A stretch of DNA of 64,000 nucleotides from Chitinophaga sp. YR573 (GCF_900110995.1 NZ_FOJF01000001.1:3117199-3181198); one strand, 5' to 3'; positions 1-9,001 are shown, counted from the stretch's first letter. The notes: generated from the letters alone by a model not told the origin. Translations and numbers: made by a program.

Positions 1-108
1 TCTTTTATTAAACTCGCTAAACCTTATAAATTAGCTCTTTGGGAAAAAATAATACCTGAAGTAGTAATGGACTACGCACTACTGCTACAGATATTAGTTA
101 ATAAGTAA
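1..108 (+). CDS. C-terminal end of an unidentified gene (partial)
   Basis: Frame 1 is open from the window edge to a TAA at 106-108 and gives 35 residues ending in LLLQILVNK. The composition is coding-like, with aromatic and basic residues and codons similar to the neighbours. The stop lies 9 bases from the stop of the convergent START-like gene, a tight tail-to-tail arrangement that favours a real gene end. Too little is visible to name a family. Confidence 0.45.
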   Translation, partial: SFIKLAKPYKLALWEKIIPEVVMDYALLLQILVNK

Positions 109-117
109 CATAATCAA

Positions 118-498
118 TTAGTTACCGATTCTGTGGAACAGGTCTTTCACCTGGTAATCCCACAGCTGGCTTTGATCAGCTATTTCTTTCTTTTCAGCAA
201 AGTCTTTGACAATCAGGATTGTTTGGGTAGTTACTTCGGATATCTGGATGCGAAATTCAAAGAATTCTTCTTTGGGTGCATGTTTCCAATGTAAACGTAT
301 ATACTCATTTTCCTGCTGCTCCAGTACTTCAGCTTCTTCCAGTGAACCATTCCATGAAAAGGAGAACACACCGTCCCTGTAGTCTACTTTATCCGCAAAC
401 CACTCCTGCAGCCCGGCGGGGGTCGACAGGAACTCGTAAAGGATACTTGGTGAGCACCGTACGGGGTATTCTAACTCATATTGCACTTTCTTTGACAT
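118..498 (-). CDS. START-like (SRPBCC/AHSA1-type) domain protein
   Basis: A 126-residue protein made of one SRPBCC/START-like ligand-binding fold. The N-terminal strand (YELEYPVRCSPSILYEFLS) and the following GLQEWFADKV match the opening of this fold, where a helix leads into the conserved W-F pair. The rest is alternating beta strands (VFSFSWNG, YIRLHWKH, FFEFRIQ, QTILIVKDF) and a closing amphipathic helix. Proteins of this size are common and conserved in Bacteroidota, but their ligand is unknown. No signal peptide or membrane segment is visible, so it is probably cytosolic. The gene converges on the partial gene at the window start and is divergent from rpoD. The family call is firm; the function is open. 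Confidence 0.8.
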   Translation of the reverse strand: MSKKVQYELEYPVRCSPSILYEFLSTPAGLQEWFADKVDYRDGVFSFSWNGSLEEAEVLEQQENEYIRLHWKHAPKEEFFEFRIQISEVTTQTILIVKDFAEKKEIADQSQLWDYQVKDLFHRIGN

Positions 499-860
499 CG
501 CTCAAGTAATTAGTAATTCAATATCATCTGGCTGCAATTATAGAAAATTATTTATTCTGTCAAAATTATTTCATGGTTTTTTTTAATAATTGCCCCAAAT
601 CTTTTTACACTTTATAAATAACAATTCTATTATGAAAAATAGAAATACATTAGCATTTTGGGGACAAATTCAGACCCTTTTTGTTGCTGCGTATACGTTC
701 CATGGGTTCAATAACGAACTTATGAATGATGAAACGTTTTTGCTTGAAAAGGATTTAACAAGTAAACATTTTTTTTGGCTACTGTCTAAAAAAACTTATT
801 TTTGTCTTGCATTCATCAAATAGGTAACATTTTATTAACCTGTAACTGTTCCGAGTTATT
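499..860. other. Intergenic region upstream of rpoD
   Basis: This 362-base gap separates the divergent START-like gene and rpoD. It is AT-rich and holds the rpoD promoter near its right end. An open frame at 590-823 (plus strand) has poor coding character, is rich in F, N and K, and runs through the promoter, so I do not call it. I see no RNA gene or repeat here. Confidence 0.6.
774..804 (+). promoter_or_regulatory. Bacteroidota-type promoter for rpoD
   Basis: TTTG at 774-777 and TATTTTTG at 797-804 are separated by 19 bases, matching the phylum's -33/-7 consensus (TTTG, TAnnTTTG). Transcription would start near 810, giving a leader of about 50 bases before the rpoD start. Seen in sequence; activity is inferred. 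Confidence 0.7.
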
Positions 861-1736
861 ATGTCAATGCGCCAACTGAAAATCACGAAGTCCATCACAA
901 ATAGGGAATCCCAGTCCCTGGAGAAATACTTACAGGAAATTGGGAAGGTGGATTTAATTACTCCGGAGGAAGAAGTAAACCTGGCCATCCGCATTAAGCA
1001 AGGAGATCAGAGAGCTCTCGAAAAGCTCACCAAAGCCAATTTACGTTTCGTGGTTTCTGTTGCAAAGCAGTACCAGAACCAGGGATTGTCACTGAGTGAT
1101 CTGATAAACGAAGGTAATCTCGGTCTGATTAAAGCGGCCCAGCGTTTCGACGAAACCCGCGGGTTCAAATTTATCTCTTATGCCGTATGGTGGATTCGTC
1201 AGTCTATCCTGCAGGCATTGGCAGAACAGAGCCGTATCGTACGCTTACCGCTTAACAAAGTGGGTCTGAGCAATAAGATCAGCAAGGCTTATTCCCAGCT
1301 GGAACAGGAATTTGAGAGAGAACCGTCTCCGGACGAATTAGCTACCATCCTGGAAATCAATACGGAAGAAGTGGAAGCCACTTTAGGTGTTGCCGCCCGT
1401 CACGTATCCATGGATGCACCCTTCATTGATGGGGAAGATAATTCGTTGCTGGATGTACTGGCCAACCCGAATGCCGTAAGTGCAGATGAAGAACTGGAAC
1501 ACCACGATTCTCTGCGCCGCGAAATAGAACGCTCTTTATCTACCCTTACAGACAGACAGAAAGACGTGATCATCCTGTACTTCGGTATAGCTGTTGAACA
1601 CCCAATGTCCCTGGAAGATATCGGTGAAAAATTTGGCCTTACCCGCGAAAGGGTACGTCAGATCAAAGATAAAGCGATCACCAAACTGCGTACTACTTCC
1701 CGTAGTAAGCTGCTGAGGAACTATCTTGGAAGCTGA
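861..1736 (+). CDS. rpoD: Primary RNA polymerase sigma factor RpoD (SigA)
   Basis: A 291-residue sigma-70 factor of the short form typical of Bacteroidota primary sigma factors, which lack the long N-terminal region 1.1. Region 1.2 is near residues 15-45 ([21 protein letters not shown]). Region 2 follows ([33 protein letters not shown]) and includes the -10 recognition and melting stretch [19 protein letters not shown]. Region 3 contains [10 protein letters not shown]. Region 4 ends in the DNA-binding helix [22 protein letters not shown]. It directs core polymerase to housekeeping promoters. A second ATG at 867 ([10 protein letters not shown]) matches the usual family start and may be the true one. 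It is followed by a clear terminator, so it is probably monocistronic. Confidence 0.95.
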   Translation: MSMRQLKITKSITNRESQSLEKYLQEIGKVDLITPEEEVNLAIRIKQGDQRALEKLTKANLRFVVSVAKQYQNQGLSLSDLINEGNLGLIKAAQRFDETRGFKFISYAVWWIRQSILQALAEQSRIVRLPLNKVGLSNKISKAYSQLEQEFEREPSPDELATILEINTEEVEATLGVAARHVSMDAPFIDGEDNSLLDVLANPNAVSADEELEHHDSLRREIERSLSTLTDRQKDVIILYFGIAVEHPMSLEDIGEKFGLTRERVRQIKDKAITKLRTTSRSKLLRNYLGS

Positions 1737-1769
1737 TTAATTGCTAAAAGCAATTAGCAAACATATTTA

Positions 1770-1805
1770 AAAGGTGAGTATCTACCCGATATTCACCTTT
1801 TTTTG
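1770..1805 (+). terminator. Intrinsic terminator after rpoD
   Basis: AAAGGTGA at 1770-1777 pairs with TCACCTTT at 1793-1800, and the flanking GTAT/ATAT extends the stem. A T run follows to 1804. It lies 33 bases past the rpoD stop. Confidence 0.75.
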
Positions 1806-1826
1806 TTAATTATAGCTGCCTACTGG

Positions 1827-1853
1827 TTTGCATGCTACTTTATACTATTTTTG
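1827..1853 (+). promoter_or_regulatory. Bacteroidota-type promoter for ffh
   Basis: TTTG at 1827-1830 and TATTTTTG at 1846-1853 match the -33 and -7 elements. The 15-base spacer is shorter than the usual 19 or so. It sits about 43 bases before the ffh start. Confidence 0.5.
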
Positions 1854-1895
1854 CATCCCTTGGGAAAGCTCCCATTTTAAAAAAACAGATTAATA

Positions 1896-3221
1896 ATGTT
1901 TGAATCATTATCAGAGCGGCTCGACTCGGCGTTCAAGCAACTGAAAGGTGAAGGCCGTATCAGCGAAATAAATGTGGCCAGCACGGTGAAAGAAATACGC
2001 CGCGCACTGGTGGATGCTGACGTAAACTATAAGATAGCCAAGGACTTTACAGACAGAGTAAGAGAAAAAGCCCTGGGTGAAAAGGTAATTACTGCCATTT
2101 CCCCCAGTCAGCTGATGGTGAAGATCGTAAAGGACGAACTGGCAGCCCTGATGGGTGGGGCAGAAGCCGAACTGGATACCAAATCCAATCCTTCCATTAT
2201 CCTCATCGCAGGTTTACAGGGTTCCGGTAAAACCACCTTCTCTGGTAAACTGGCTAACTTCCTCAAAACCAAAAAAGGTAAAAAACCTTTGCTGGTAGCA
2301 GCAGATATCTACCGCCCTGCGGCGATAGACCAGCTGAAAGTACTGGGAGAGCAGATCGGTGTGGAAGTATACAACGAACCGGAAAACAAAAATGCAGTGC
2401 AGATAGCCCAGAACGCTATCCAGCATGCTAAACAGAATAATTACAACGTTATCATCATAGATACTGCCGGCCGTCTGGCTGTAGATGAAGTGATGATGAT
2501 CGAAGTGGCCAACATCAAAACTGCTGTAAAACCCAACGAGATCCTTTTTGTCGTAGATGCTATGACCGGACAGGATGCTGTTAACACTGCCAAAGCGTTC
2601 AATGAACGCCTGGACTTCAGCGGTGTGGTACTGACCAAGCTGGATGGTGATACCCGTGGTGGAGCTGCCCTTACAATCAAATACACGGTGGAGAAACCCA
2701 TCAAGTTTGTGAGTATGGGTGAAAAGCTGGATACCCTGGATGTATTCTATCCGGAACGTATGGCGCAGCGTATCCTGGGGATGGGTGATATCACCACCCT
2801 GGTAGAGCGTGCTCAGGAACAGTTCAATGAGGAGCAGGCTAAGAAACTGGAAAAGAAAATCCGTCAGAACCAGTTCGATTTTGATGATTTCCGTGAACAG
2901 TTACAGCAAATTAAGAAAATGGGTAACCTGAAAGACCTGATGGGCATGATCCCGGGGGTTGGAAAGGCCATTAAAGACCTGGATATCAGTGATGACGCAT
3001 TCAAGGGTATAGAAGCTATGATAGGCTCTATGACGCCCCAGGAACGCGGAAATCCCGACGTGATCGATGGCAGCCGCCGCAAGCGTATTGCCAAAGGAGC
3101 AGGAAAAGAGATCCAGGATGTTAATCAATTTATGAAACAATTTGACCAAATGCGTCAAATGATGAAAATGATGAATAAATTTGGAACAGGCGGGAAAGGT
3201 TTAAAGGCGTTAGGGAGATAG
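1896..3221 (+). CDS. ffh: Signal recognition particle protein Ffh (SRP54)
   Basis: A 441-residue SRP GTPase that binds 4.5S RNA and delivers signal-peptide-bearing ribosomes to FtsY at the membrane. The N domain covers roughly residues 1-90. The G domain shows the P-loop GLQGSGKTTFSGKLA, the DTAGRL motif, the TKLDGDTRGGAAL motif and the closing FVSMGEKLDTLDVF. The C-terminal M domain is methionine-rich (MGNLKDLMGMIPGVGKAI, then MRQMMKMMNKFGTGGKGLK), as expected for signal-peptide and RNA binding. Length is normal. It stands alone with its own promoter; the RNA partner gene is not in the window. Confidence 0.97.
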   Translation: MFESLSERLDSAFKQLKGEGRISEINVASTVKEIRRALVDADVNYKIAKDFTDRVREKALGEKVITAISPSQLMVKIVKDELAALMGGAEAELDTKSNPSIILIAGLQGSGKTTFSGKLANFLKTKKGKKPLLVAADIYRPAAIDQLKVLGEQIGVEVYNEPENKNAVQIAQNAIQHAKQNNYNVIIIDTAGRLAVDEVMMIEVANIKTAVKPNEILFVVDAMTGQDAVNTAKAFNERLDFSGVVLTKLDGDTRGGAALTIKYTVEKPIKFVSMGEKLDTLDVFYPERMAQRILGMGDITTLVERAQEQFNEEQAKKLEKKIRQNQFDFDDFREQLQQIKKMGNLKDLMGMIPGVGKAIKDLDISDDAFKGIEAMIGSMTPQERGNPDVIDGSRRKRIAKGAGKEIQDVNQFMKQFDQMRQMMKMMNKFGTGGKGLKALGR

Positions 3222-3270
3222 AGATATTTTGGAATTGAGGCCTGTTTATCTCAATTCTGTAGAAAATATT

Positions 3271-3300
3271 TTGAACTTCCTTATTTACTACGTACTTTTG
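3271..3300 (+). promoter_or_regulatory. Bacteroidota-type promoter for the rpsP group
   Basis: TTG at 3271-3273 (part of TTTTG) and TACTTTTG at 3293-3300 are spaced by exactly 19 bases, a near-ideal match to the phylum consensus. It lies 52 bases upstream of rpsP. Confidence 0.8.
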
Positions 3301-3352
3301 CAGCCCGATTAAATATTTTTTTAAACTCGCAAAAAAATAATTCGAATTATTT

Positions 3353-3796
3353 ATGCCAGTAAAGATCAGATTACAACGTCATGGCGCTAAGAAGAGACCA
3401 TTTTATTTTATTGTAGTAGCCGACGCTCGCGCGCCCAGAGATGGTAAATTCATCCAGAAGATCGGTACTTACAATCCGCTGACTGTTCCTGCATCTATCA
3501 ATATAGATACAGAAAAAGCATTGCGTTGGTTGCAGAAAGGTGCACAACCTACTGACACAGTTAGAAGAATCCTGTCATTTAAGGGTGTTCTTTATTTGAA
3601 ACACTTACTGAGAGGTGTTAAGCTGGGTCTGTTCGACGAACCTACTGCATTCCAGAAATTTGAACAATGGCAGGCTGAACACGAGCAGAAAGTTGCTGCC
3701 CGTCGTGATAGCAAAAAGCCAGCAAGAGCAGTTCAGCCAATTATTAAAAGGGTAGAAGATGCTCCTGCGCAGTCTGAAGGCAGCACTGAAGCTTAA
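3353..3796 (+). CDS. rpsP: 30S ribosomal protein bS16
   Basis: A 147-residue bS16. The conserved core is residues 1 to about 80 ([29 protein letters not shown], then KIGTYNPLT and [20 protein letters not shown]). Enteric bS16 is about 82 residues. Here a Lys/Ala/Glu-rich C-terminal extension of some 60 residues follows, as is usual in Bacteroidota. It is a structural protein of the small subunit, needed for 16S folding. It opens the rpsP-rimM-trmD group, a conserved gene order, but a strong hairpin separates it from rimM. Confidence 0.96.
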   Translation: MPVKIRLQRHGAKKRPFYFIVVADARAPRDGKFIQKIGTYNPLTVPASINIDTEKALRWLQKGAQPTDTVRRILSFKGVLYLKHLLRGVKLGLFDEPTAFQKFEQWQAEHEQKVAARRDSKKPARAVQPIIKRVEDAPAQSEGSTEA

Positions 3797-3819
3797 TTCA
3801 GCCTTTTAAGATCATATTG

Positions 3820-3856
3820 AAAAGGGAAATATTTGCTTGCAAATATTTCCCTTTTT
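3820..3856 (+). terminator. Hairpin between rpsP and rimM (terminator or attenuator)
   Basis: AAAGGGAAATATTTG (3821-3835) pairs perfectly with CAAATATTTCCCTTT (3840-3854) around a CTTG loop, followed by more T residues. It has the shape of an intrinsic terminator and ends only two bases before an in-frame rimM ATG at 3858. It would end or reduce transcription into rimM-trmD. Confidence 0.7.
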
Positions 3857-3869
3857 CATGCAAAAGCAT

Positions 3870-4391
3870 ATGAATAATTATTTCAGTATCGGTAAACTGG
3901 TAGCTGTATTCGGCCTACAGGGGGAATACATCCTTAAGCATAGTCTGGGTAAAAAGACTACACTGCAGGGGGTAAATGCGCTTTTCGTTGAAGAACGCAA
4001 GAACTCCTTTATTCCGTACTTTGTAGAGAAAACCAGCCCAAAAGACCACGAACATGTATTCGTGAAGTTCGAAGGCATTGATAATAAAGAAGATGCCCGC
4101 CGTTTATTACAAATGGGGGTATACATGGAAGAAGCTGATTTCAAGAAACAAACAGCCTCCTCTGCACCTTTATCCCTGCTGGGCTTTACCGTACATGACA
4201 AACAACTGGGGGTACTGGGCGTTATTGAGGAAATTATTGAAATGCCTATGCAGGTACTGGCTAAGATAGTCATCACCGAAAAGGAAGTATTACTGCCTAT
4301 CAATGACCAGTCACTCGTAAAAGTGGATAAGAAACAGCAGATTGTGCATGTAGACCTGCCCGAAGGATTACTGGATATATATTTAGCGTAA
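3870..4391 (+). CDS. rimM: Ribosome maturation factor RimM
   Basis: A 173-residue RimM from the chosen start ([19 protein letters not shown]). The N-terminal RimM barrel carries the family hallmark [13 protein letters not shown], and the C-terminal PRC-barrel-like half carries [26 protein letters not shown] and [13 protein letters not shown]. RimM assists late 30S assembly through the 16S 3' domain and protein S19. In-frame ATGs at 3858 and 3870 are possible. A TTG at 3837 lies inside the hairpin loop and is rejected. I chose 3870 because the homology begins there. Two bases separate its stop from trmD, so the two are co-transcribed and probably translationally coupled. Confidence 0.9.
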   Translation: MNNYFSIGKLVAVFGLQGEYILKHSLGKKTTLQGVNALFVEERKNSFIPYFVEKTSPKDHEHVFVKFEGIDNKEDARRLLQMGVYMEEADFKKQTASSAPLSLLGFTVHDKQLGVLGVIEEIIEMPMQVLAKIVITEKEVLLPINDQSLVKVDKKQQIVHVDLPEGLLDIYLA

Positions 4392-4393
4392 CC

Positions 4394-5065
4394 ATGAGAA
4401 TAGATATCATTTCCGTACAACCCGGGCTGCTGGAAAGCCCTTTTTCGCACTCTATCTTAAAAAGAGCGCAAACAAAGGGATTGCTGGAAGTACACGTACA
4501 TAACTTACGTGATTACTCCGTGCAGAAGCAAAAACAGGTAGATGACTACCAGTTTGGCGGAGGGGCCGGTATGGTAATGATGATCGAACCCATAGTAAGA
4601 GCCATCGAAACCTTACAGGAAACGGTGACATACGACGAAATTATATACCTGACACCCGACGGGGAAACGCTGAACCAGCAGATTGCCAACCAGTTATCCC
4701 TCAAAGGGAACCTGTTGCTGCTGTGCGGGCACTACAAAGGCATAGACCAACGCATCCGCGAACACTTTGTCACAAAGGAAATCTCCATCGGTGATTATGT
4801 ATTGTCCGGCGGAGAACTGGCAGCTGCTGTACTCGTAGACGCCATCGGCCGCCTGATACCAGGAGTGCTGAATGACGAAACATCGGCCCTGCTGGACTCA
4901 TTTCAGGACAATCTCCTGGCACCGCCTGTATATACCCGTCCGGAAGAATTCCGGGGCTGGAGGGTACCGGATGTGCTGTTAAGCGGGGATCATAAGAAGA
5001 TAGACAACTGGCGGCATGAACAGGCGCTGGAGCGCACAAAGGAACGCCGTCCCGATTTATTATAG
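4394..5065 (+). CDS. trmD: tRNA (guanine-N1-)-methyltransferase TrmD
   Basis: A 223-residue SPOUT-family methyltransferase that makes m1G37 in tRNAs reading CNN codons, which prevents +1 frameshifting. Visible motifs are the substrate region [15 protein letters not shown], the knot segment [17 protein letters not shown], and the S-adenosylmethionine loop [16 protein letters not shown]. The C-terminal domain ([40 protein letters not shown]) is complete. Length is normal. It follows rimM by two bases in the conserved rpsP-rimM-trmD order; rplS, often the fourth member, follows from its own promoter. Confidence 0.96.
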   Translation: MRIDIISVQPGLLESPFSHSILKRAQTKGLLEVHVHNLRDYSVQKQKQVDDYQFGGGAGMVMMIEPIVRAIETLQETVTYDEIIYLTPDGETLNQQIANQLSLKGNLLLLCGHYKGIDQRIREHFVTKEISIGDYVLSGGELAAAVLVDAIGRLIPGVLNDETSALLDSFQDNLLAPPVYTRPEEFRGWRVPDVLLSGDHKKIDNWRHEQALERTKERRPDLL

Positions 5066-5133
5066 AAGATGCGGGAAATCTGAGGGAACGGGGTGGTAGT
5101 GTAACCGGGTTCTCAAATTTCTTTCTGATTTAA

Positions 5134-5165
5134 TTTGGATTTTGATATTTCTTAAATTACCTTTG
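5134..5165 (+). promoter_or_regulatory. Bacteroidota-type promoter for rplS
   Basis: TTTG at 5134-5137 and TACCTTTG at 5158-5165 are separated by 20 bases. The element ends 19 bases before the rplS ATG, so the leader would be very short (about a dozen bases). Confidence 0.75.
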
Positions 5166-5184
5166 CACTCCGATAAATATTTGA

Positions 5185-5535
5185 ATGATGAACGCTATTT
5201 CTTTTGTTCACGAGCAACTGACAGGTAACAAAACATACCCTAAGTTTAAGGCCGGTGACAACGTCACTGTAAATTATAAAATTGTAGAAGGTAACAAGGA
5301 GAGGATCCAGTCCTTTAAAGGGGACGTGGTGAAAATCCAGGGTACTGGCTTTACTGCATCTTTTACAGTTAGAAAAATCTCCGATGGAGTAGGTGTAGAA
5401 AGGGTATTCCCTATGTTCTCACCTAACATCGATAGTATCTTGCTGCATAAAGTAGGTAAGGTAAGAAGGGCTAAGCTGTATTATCTGCGCGAACGTGCTG
5501 GTAAAGCTGCCCGTATTAAAGAGAAAAGGGTTTAG
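5185..5535 (+). CDS. rplS: 50S ribosomal protein bL19
   Basis: A 116-residue bL19 located at the 30S-50S interface. Family signatures are [31 protein letters not shown], the [17 protein letters not shown] segment and the C-terminal [25 protein letters not shown]. Length is normal. Two adjacent ATGs (5185, 5188) are both possible. It lies downstream of trmD as in many genomes but has a strong promoter of its own and a terminator after it. Confidence 0.97.
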   Translation: MMNAISFVHEQLTGNKTYPKFKAGDNVTVNYKIVEGNKERIQSFKGDVVKIQGTGFTASFTVRKISDGVGVERVFPMFSPNIDSILLHKVGKVRRAKLYYLRERAGKAARIKEKRV

Positions 5536-5560
5536 TATAAATACAGGGAAATTAGTGATA

Positions 5561-5588
5561 ACGGGGACCTTTCCGGTCTCCGTTTTTA
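5561..5588 (+). terminator. Intrinsic terminator after rplS
   Basis: ACGGGGACC (5561-5569) pairs with GGTCTCCGT (5575-5583), with one G-T pair, and is followed by TTTTT. It lies 26 bases past the rplS stop. Confidence 0.75.
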
Positions 5589-5697
5589 TTTCGTTTGGTG
5601 AAGATCGCACAGTGTTGCAGTCTTCACCTTTTCTATTTTATACGGCTGAGCTTTGACTCTTAAAATAAAATTAAAACTCCTCATGCCCCGTCCGGCA

Positions 5698-5731
5698 TTG
5701 AAGAAATCCCGAATATAATTGTCTATCTTTG
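5698..5731 (+). promoter_or_regulatory. Possible promoter for tatA
   Basis: TATCTTTG at 5724-5731 is a perfect -7 element 29 bases before the tatA ATG. The best -33 match is TTG at 5698-5700 with a 23-base spacer, at the long end of the allowed range. Confidence 0.5.
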
Positions 5732-5759
5732 TTAGCTTAACATTATAAAAACTGAGAAA

Positions 5760-5996
5760 ATGACTGCCGTTATCGCAAAAGCACCACTCTTATTGTTCCA
5801 GGATCTAGGTATGACTGAAATTCTTTTGATTGCAATGGTTGTACTGTTATTATTTGGTGGTAAGAAAATCCCTGAATTGATGAAGGGCCTTGGTAAAGGT
5901 ATCCGTGAGTTCAATGATGCCAAGAATAACGTTCGTAAGGAAATTGAAGACGGTATGAAGGATCAGCCTTCTACTACCGATCAGAAAAGCGTTTGA
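5760..5996 (+). CDS. tatA: Sec-independent protein translocase TatA/TatE
   Basis: A 78-residue TatA-family protein. It has a short periplasmic N-terminus, one membrane helix ([17 protein letters not shown]), the [20 protein letters not shown] amphipathic helix and a charged, disordered tail. It forms the pore-like assembly that moves folded Tat substrates across the inner membrane. tatC is not in the window. Two likely Tat substrates are: the phospholipase C at 10696 and the Gfo/Idh/MocA protein ending at 39327, both carrying an RRDFIK signal. The gene appears monocistronic. Confidence 0.92.
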   Translation: MTAVIAKAPLLLFQDLGMTEILLIAMVVLLLFGGKKIPELMKGLGKGIREFNDAKNNVRKEIEDGMKDQPSTTDQKSV

Positions 5997-6169
5997 TATA
6001 ACTGAAAGTCCCTTTAATCGGGGACTGCCTCAGTATCTTATTAATGTTCAAACTGTATTGGGGAACGAGGACTATCTCTGACCAATATGCCACCGGTATA
6101 TTCCGGCACGCCAACCAAGCCTGGCCTACGTTTGATTAATTATCTTATCTTATTAAGCAATTAACTGGT
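5997..6169. other. Intergenic region between tatA and gatA
   Basis: A small hairpin (AGTCCC 6007-6012 with GGGACT 6021-6026) follows tatA and may act as a weak terminator, though no T run follows. No clear promoter or RNA gene is visible before gatA. Confidence 0.35.
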
Positions 6170-7609
6170 TTGTCTAAATTCAGCAGTATATCAGCTTTCC
6201 ATGAAGCACTATACGCCGGCAGAACTACCTGTACGGAGATGGTACACCTGTACTTGGATCGTATCGGTAAGACAAAACACCTGAATGCTTTCCTGGAAGT
6301 TTTTGAAAAAGAAGCCCTGGAGAAAGCTCAGGCACTCGACACCCGTATACAAAAAGGGGAACAGTTGGGGACGCTTGGGGGTGTTGTTGTGGGTATCAAA
6401 GATGTTATCTGTTACAAAGGGCACAAAATAAGCGCAGCTTCGCGCATGCTGGAAGGGTTCACTTCCCTGTATTCCGCCACCGCCGTAGAAAGGCTGCTGG
6501 CGGAAGATGCTATTATCATAGGCAATCTTAACTGTGACGAATTTGCCATGGGTTCCACAAATGAGAACTCAGCACATGGCCCTGTTCTTAACGCATTGGA
6601 TAACAGCCGGGTTCCGGGTGGTTCTTCAGGCGGTTCGGCAGTAGCGGTACAGGCTGATCTGTGTATGGTAAGTCTTGGCAGTGACACAGGGGGCTCCGTA
6701 AGGCAACCGGCAGACTTTTGCGGTATAGTAGGCTTAAAGCCCACCTATGGCCGCATTTCACGGTACGGGCTGATTGCTTATGCGTCTTCTTTTGACCAGA
6801 TTGGCATTTTTGGCAGGAATGTTGCAGACGTTGCGATAGTTCTACAAACCATTGCCGGGCCTGATGAGTATGATAGCACCGTTTCTACAGAAAAAGTGCC
6901 TGATTATCAATCACTGGACAATAAATCCTGGAAAATAGCGTATCTAAAGGATGCGTTAATGCATCCGGGACTGGACGAAGAAATGAAAGAAGGCTACGGG
7001 CTCTTCTTAGAAGAGCTGGAAACCGTTGGTAATACTGTCTCTGCCGCGGATTTCGCCTATCTCGATTACGTAGTTCCTGCATATTATGTATTAACTACTG
7101 CCGAGGCCTCCTCTAACCTTTCAAGGTTCGATGGAGTAAAATACGGGCATAGAACTCCCTTAAAAAACCTGGATCTGGTTGATTTTTATAAAAAAAGCAG
7201 ATCAGAAGGTTTTGGAATGGAAGTAAAACGGCGTATATTACTGGGGACATTTGTGCTGAGTGCAGGGTATTATGATGCCTATTATACGAAAGCTCAACAA
7301 GTTAGAAGACTGGTAGTAGATAAATTATCGGAAATCTTATCCCAATACGACGCGATTATTATGCCAACAGTGCCTTCAACGGCATTTAAAATAGGGGAGA
7401 AAACAAACGATCCTATAGCCATGTACCTGGCAGACATTTATACGGTACTGGCAAATCTGGCAGGGGTTCCGGCTATTTCGGTCCCTTTGCGGCGGCATTC
7501 AAACGGGATGCCGTATGGTGTACAGATCATCACAAAGCAATTTAGCGAAGCGAACCTGTTAAGCATTGCAGAACATGTAATGCAAACAAGACAGGTCACT
7601 CCTGTTTAA
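6170..7609 (+). CDS. gatA: Aspartyl/glutamyl-tRNA amidotransferase subunit A
   Basis: A 479-residue amidase-signature enzyme that releases ammonia from glutamine and feeds GatB to convert Glu-tRNA-Gln (or Asp-tRNA-Asn) to the amide form. The catalytic triad is visible: Lys77 in GIKD, the cis-Ser in VPGGSSGGSA (about 152-153), and the nucleophile Ser176 in GSDTGGSVRQPA. The GatA-type sequence around FDQIGIFGRNVADVA and normal length favour GatA over other amidases. The start is a TTG: an in-frame stop at 6137 lies upstream and no ATG fits. gatB and gatC are not adjacent. The next gene begins 7 bases after the stop. Confidence 0.93.
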   Translation: MSKFSSISAFHEALYAGRTTCTEMVHLYLDRIGKTKHLNAFLEVFEKEALEKAQALDTRIQKGEQLGTLGGVVVGIKDVICYKGHKISAASRMLEGFTSLYSATAVERLLAEDAIIIGNLNCDEFAMGSTNENSAHGPVLNALDNSRVPGGSSGGSAVAVQADLCMVSLGSDTGGSVRQPADFCGIVGLKPTYGRISRYGLIAYASSFDQIGIFGRNVADVAIVLQTIAGPDEYDSTVSTEKVPDYQSLDNKSWKIAYLKDALMHPGLDEEMKEGYGLFLEELETVGNTVSAADFAYLDYVVPAYYVLTTAEASSNLSRFDGVKYGHRTPLKNLDLVDFYKKSRSEGFGMEVKRRILLGTFVLSAGYYDAYYTKAQQVRRLVVDKLSEILSQYDAIIMPTVPSTAFKIGEKTNDPIAMYLADIYTVLANLAGVPAISVPLRRHSNGMPYGVQIITKQFSEANLLSIAEHVMQTRQVTPV

Positions 7610-7616
7610 AATAAAT

Positions 7617-8924
7617 ATGTGTATGAGGAAATTCTTATTAGTACTGCTGTTACCTGCTTTGGGTGCATGGCATTCTGAGGCGAAAGGGAACAACAGGGTA
7701 TCTGTAAACACGGCATCTTCCTATGGGGCGCCGGATACTACAGTACTGAACCACAAAGTGCGTTTGCCTAAGGACACTACGGTGCCTTCCGCAACCTCTG
7801 TAACAGTGCGTCAGAACGCACAAAGCCTGCCCGCCAGCATTAGTAGTCCCAAGGTCTACGAACAAATCAATAATAACATAGTAGCAGGTTACATTAACAA
7901 CTTTGCCAGCAGATATAGCCAACACCTGCAGGTAATGATTGCCAAAGGACAGCCATACTTCATCATGGTTGAAAAGATCTTCAGAGAAAATGGGATCCCC
8001 GAGGAAATGAAATACCTGGCTGTGATAGAATCCAGCTTTAATACAAATGCCCGTTCCCGCGTAGGAGCTGTAGGCGCCTGGCAGTTTATGTCCGGTACTG
8101 CACGCATCTTCGGACTGAGCGTTGGTAAAAAAGTGGACGAACGGAAAGATTTCTACAAATCAACCGTGGCAGCAGCAAAATTCTTAAATGAACTTTACGA
8201 CCAGTTCGGCGATTGGCTCCTGGTAGTAGCAGCTTATAACTGTGGTGCAGGTGGCGTAAAACGTGCCATGAATGCAAGCGGTCGCAGCGATTTCTGGGGT
8301 ATGCAGTATTTCCTGCCTGCTGAATCACGTAACCACGTGTACAAATTCATCGCTACAGGTTATATATTAGACAGGTTCAATAACTTCTTCGGTGTGGGCG
8401 ACGATGGTGCTAAAATCATCCCGACCAACATCCCGGCTTCTGCAGCAATAGTAAGCTCTATGGCTTCAGAACTCACAGAAGAAGAAATGTTCAACACCGT
8501 AGAATTCAACATTTCCGGTAAATACAGGATGGATGCAATTGCCAAACGCCTGAATATGGAAAGAACTGAACTGGACCACCTGAACCCCGATTTCGAGAAA
8601 TTGATGTCAGGTCCGTCTAACAGCTACGATTTACGTGTGCCTAAAGAGAAAATGCAACAGTTCCAGGCAGAAAAAGAAGAAATCCTGAAAGAATCTCTTC
8701 AGATGATGCTGGATGATAAAGCAAGTGGTGTAGATAAATCTAAGTTCCCGCCGCCAGCAAAATTGGCAGCGATTCCTGAAGCGAAAGCAAAGAGAACTTA
8801 TACTTCTACAAGAGCGAAACACACAGTAAAACACAGAACAGCGGTAAAGAGCAAATCAGCAGCTAAGAAAAGAACAGCAGCTAAGAAAACAACTACCACT
8901 GCAACTAAGAAAGCTACCAAATAA
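7617..8924 (+). CDS. Secreted lytic transglycosylase, MltD-like
   Basis: A 435-residue murein lytic transglycosylase. A signal peptide is at the N-terminus (MRKFLLVLLLPALGAWHSEA). The SLT domain spans roughly 110-240: Glu138 in MKYLAVIESSFN is the expected catalytic acid, followed by GAVGAWQFMSGTA and VVAAYNCGAGGVKRA. A LysM-like segment follows near 300-335 (ISGKYRMDAIAKRLNMERTELDHLNPD). The tail (about 370-435) is a low-complexity Lys/Ala/Thr stretch that could bind wall polymers or nucleic acid. It would cut glycan strands in the periplasm with 1,6-anhydro product formation. The start may be the second Met (7623), which gives a better signal peptide. It is probably co-transcribed with gatA and is followed by a terminator. 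Confidence 0.9.
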   Translation: MCMRKFLLVLLLPALGAWHSEAKGNNRVSVNTASSYGAPDTTVLNHKVRLPKDTTVPSATSVTVRQNAQSLPASISSPKVYEQINNNIVAGYINNFASRYSQHLQVMIAKGQPYFIMVEKIFRENGIPEEMKYLAVIESSFNTNARSRVGAVGAWQFMSGTARIFGLSVGKKVDERKDFYKSTVAAAKFLNELYDQFGDWLLVVAAYNCGAGGVKRAMNASGRSDFWGMQYFLPAESRNHVYKFIATGYILDRFNNFFGVGDDGAKIIPTNIPASAAIVSSMASELTEEEMFNTVEFNISGKYRMDAIAKRLNMERTELDHLNPDFEKLMSGPSNSYDLRVPKEKMQQFQAEKEEILKESLQMMLDDKASGVDKSKFPPPAKLAAIPEAKAKRTYTSTRAKHTVKHRTAVKSKSAAKKRTAAKKTTTTATKKATK

Positions 8925-8944
8925 AGATATTCTTATAAAGAACG

Positions 8945-8974
8945 AAAAGGCTGGTCATATGACCAGCCTTTTCT
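8945..8974 (+). terminator. Palindromic terminator after the lytic transglycosylase
   Basis: AAAAGGCTGGTCAT (8945-8958) is followed immediately by its complement ATGACCAGCCTTTT (8959-8972). The T/C run makes it a standard intrinsic terminator for the plus strand. Confidence 0.8.
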
Positions 8975-9001
8975 GTTGGGGGCCAGTTTGATTTTTGGAT
9001 G

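Noticed and set aside
590..823. Open frame of 77 codons upstream of rpoD
   Set aside because: Low-complexity F/N/K composition, no homology visible, and it runs through the rpoD promoter elements.
3837..3869. TTG start and N-terminal extension of rimM
   Set aside because: The TTG sits in the loop of the rpsP-rimM hairpin, and RimM homology begins only at the ATG at 3870.
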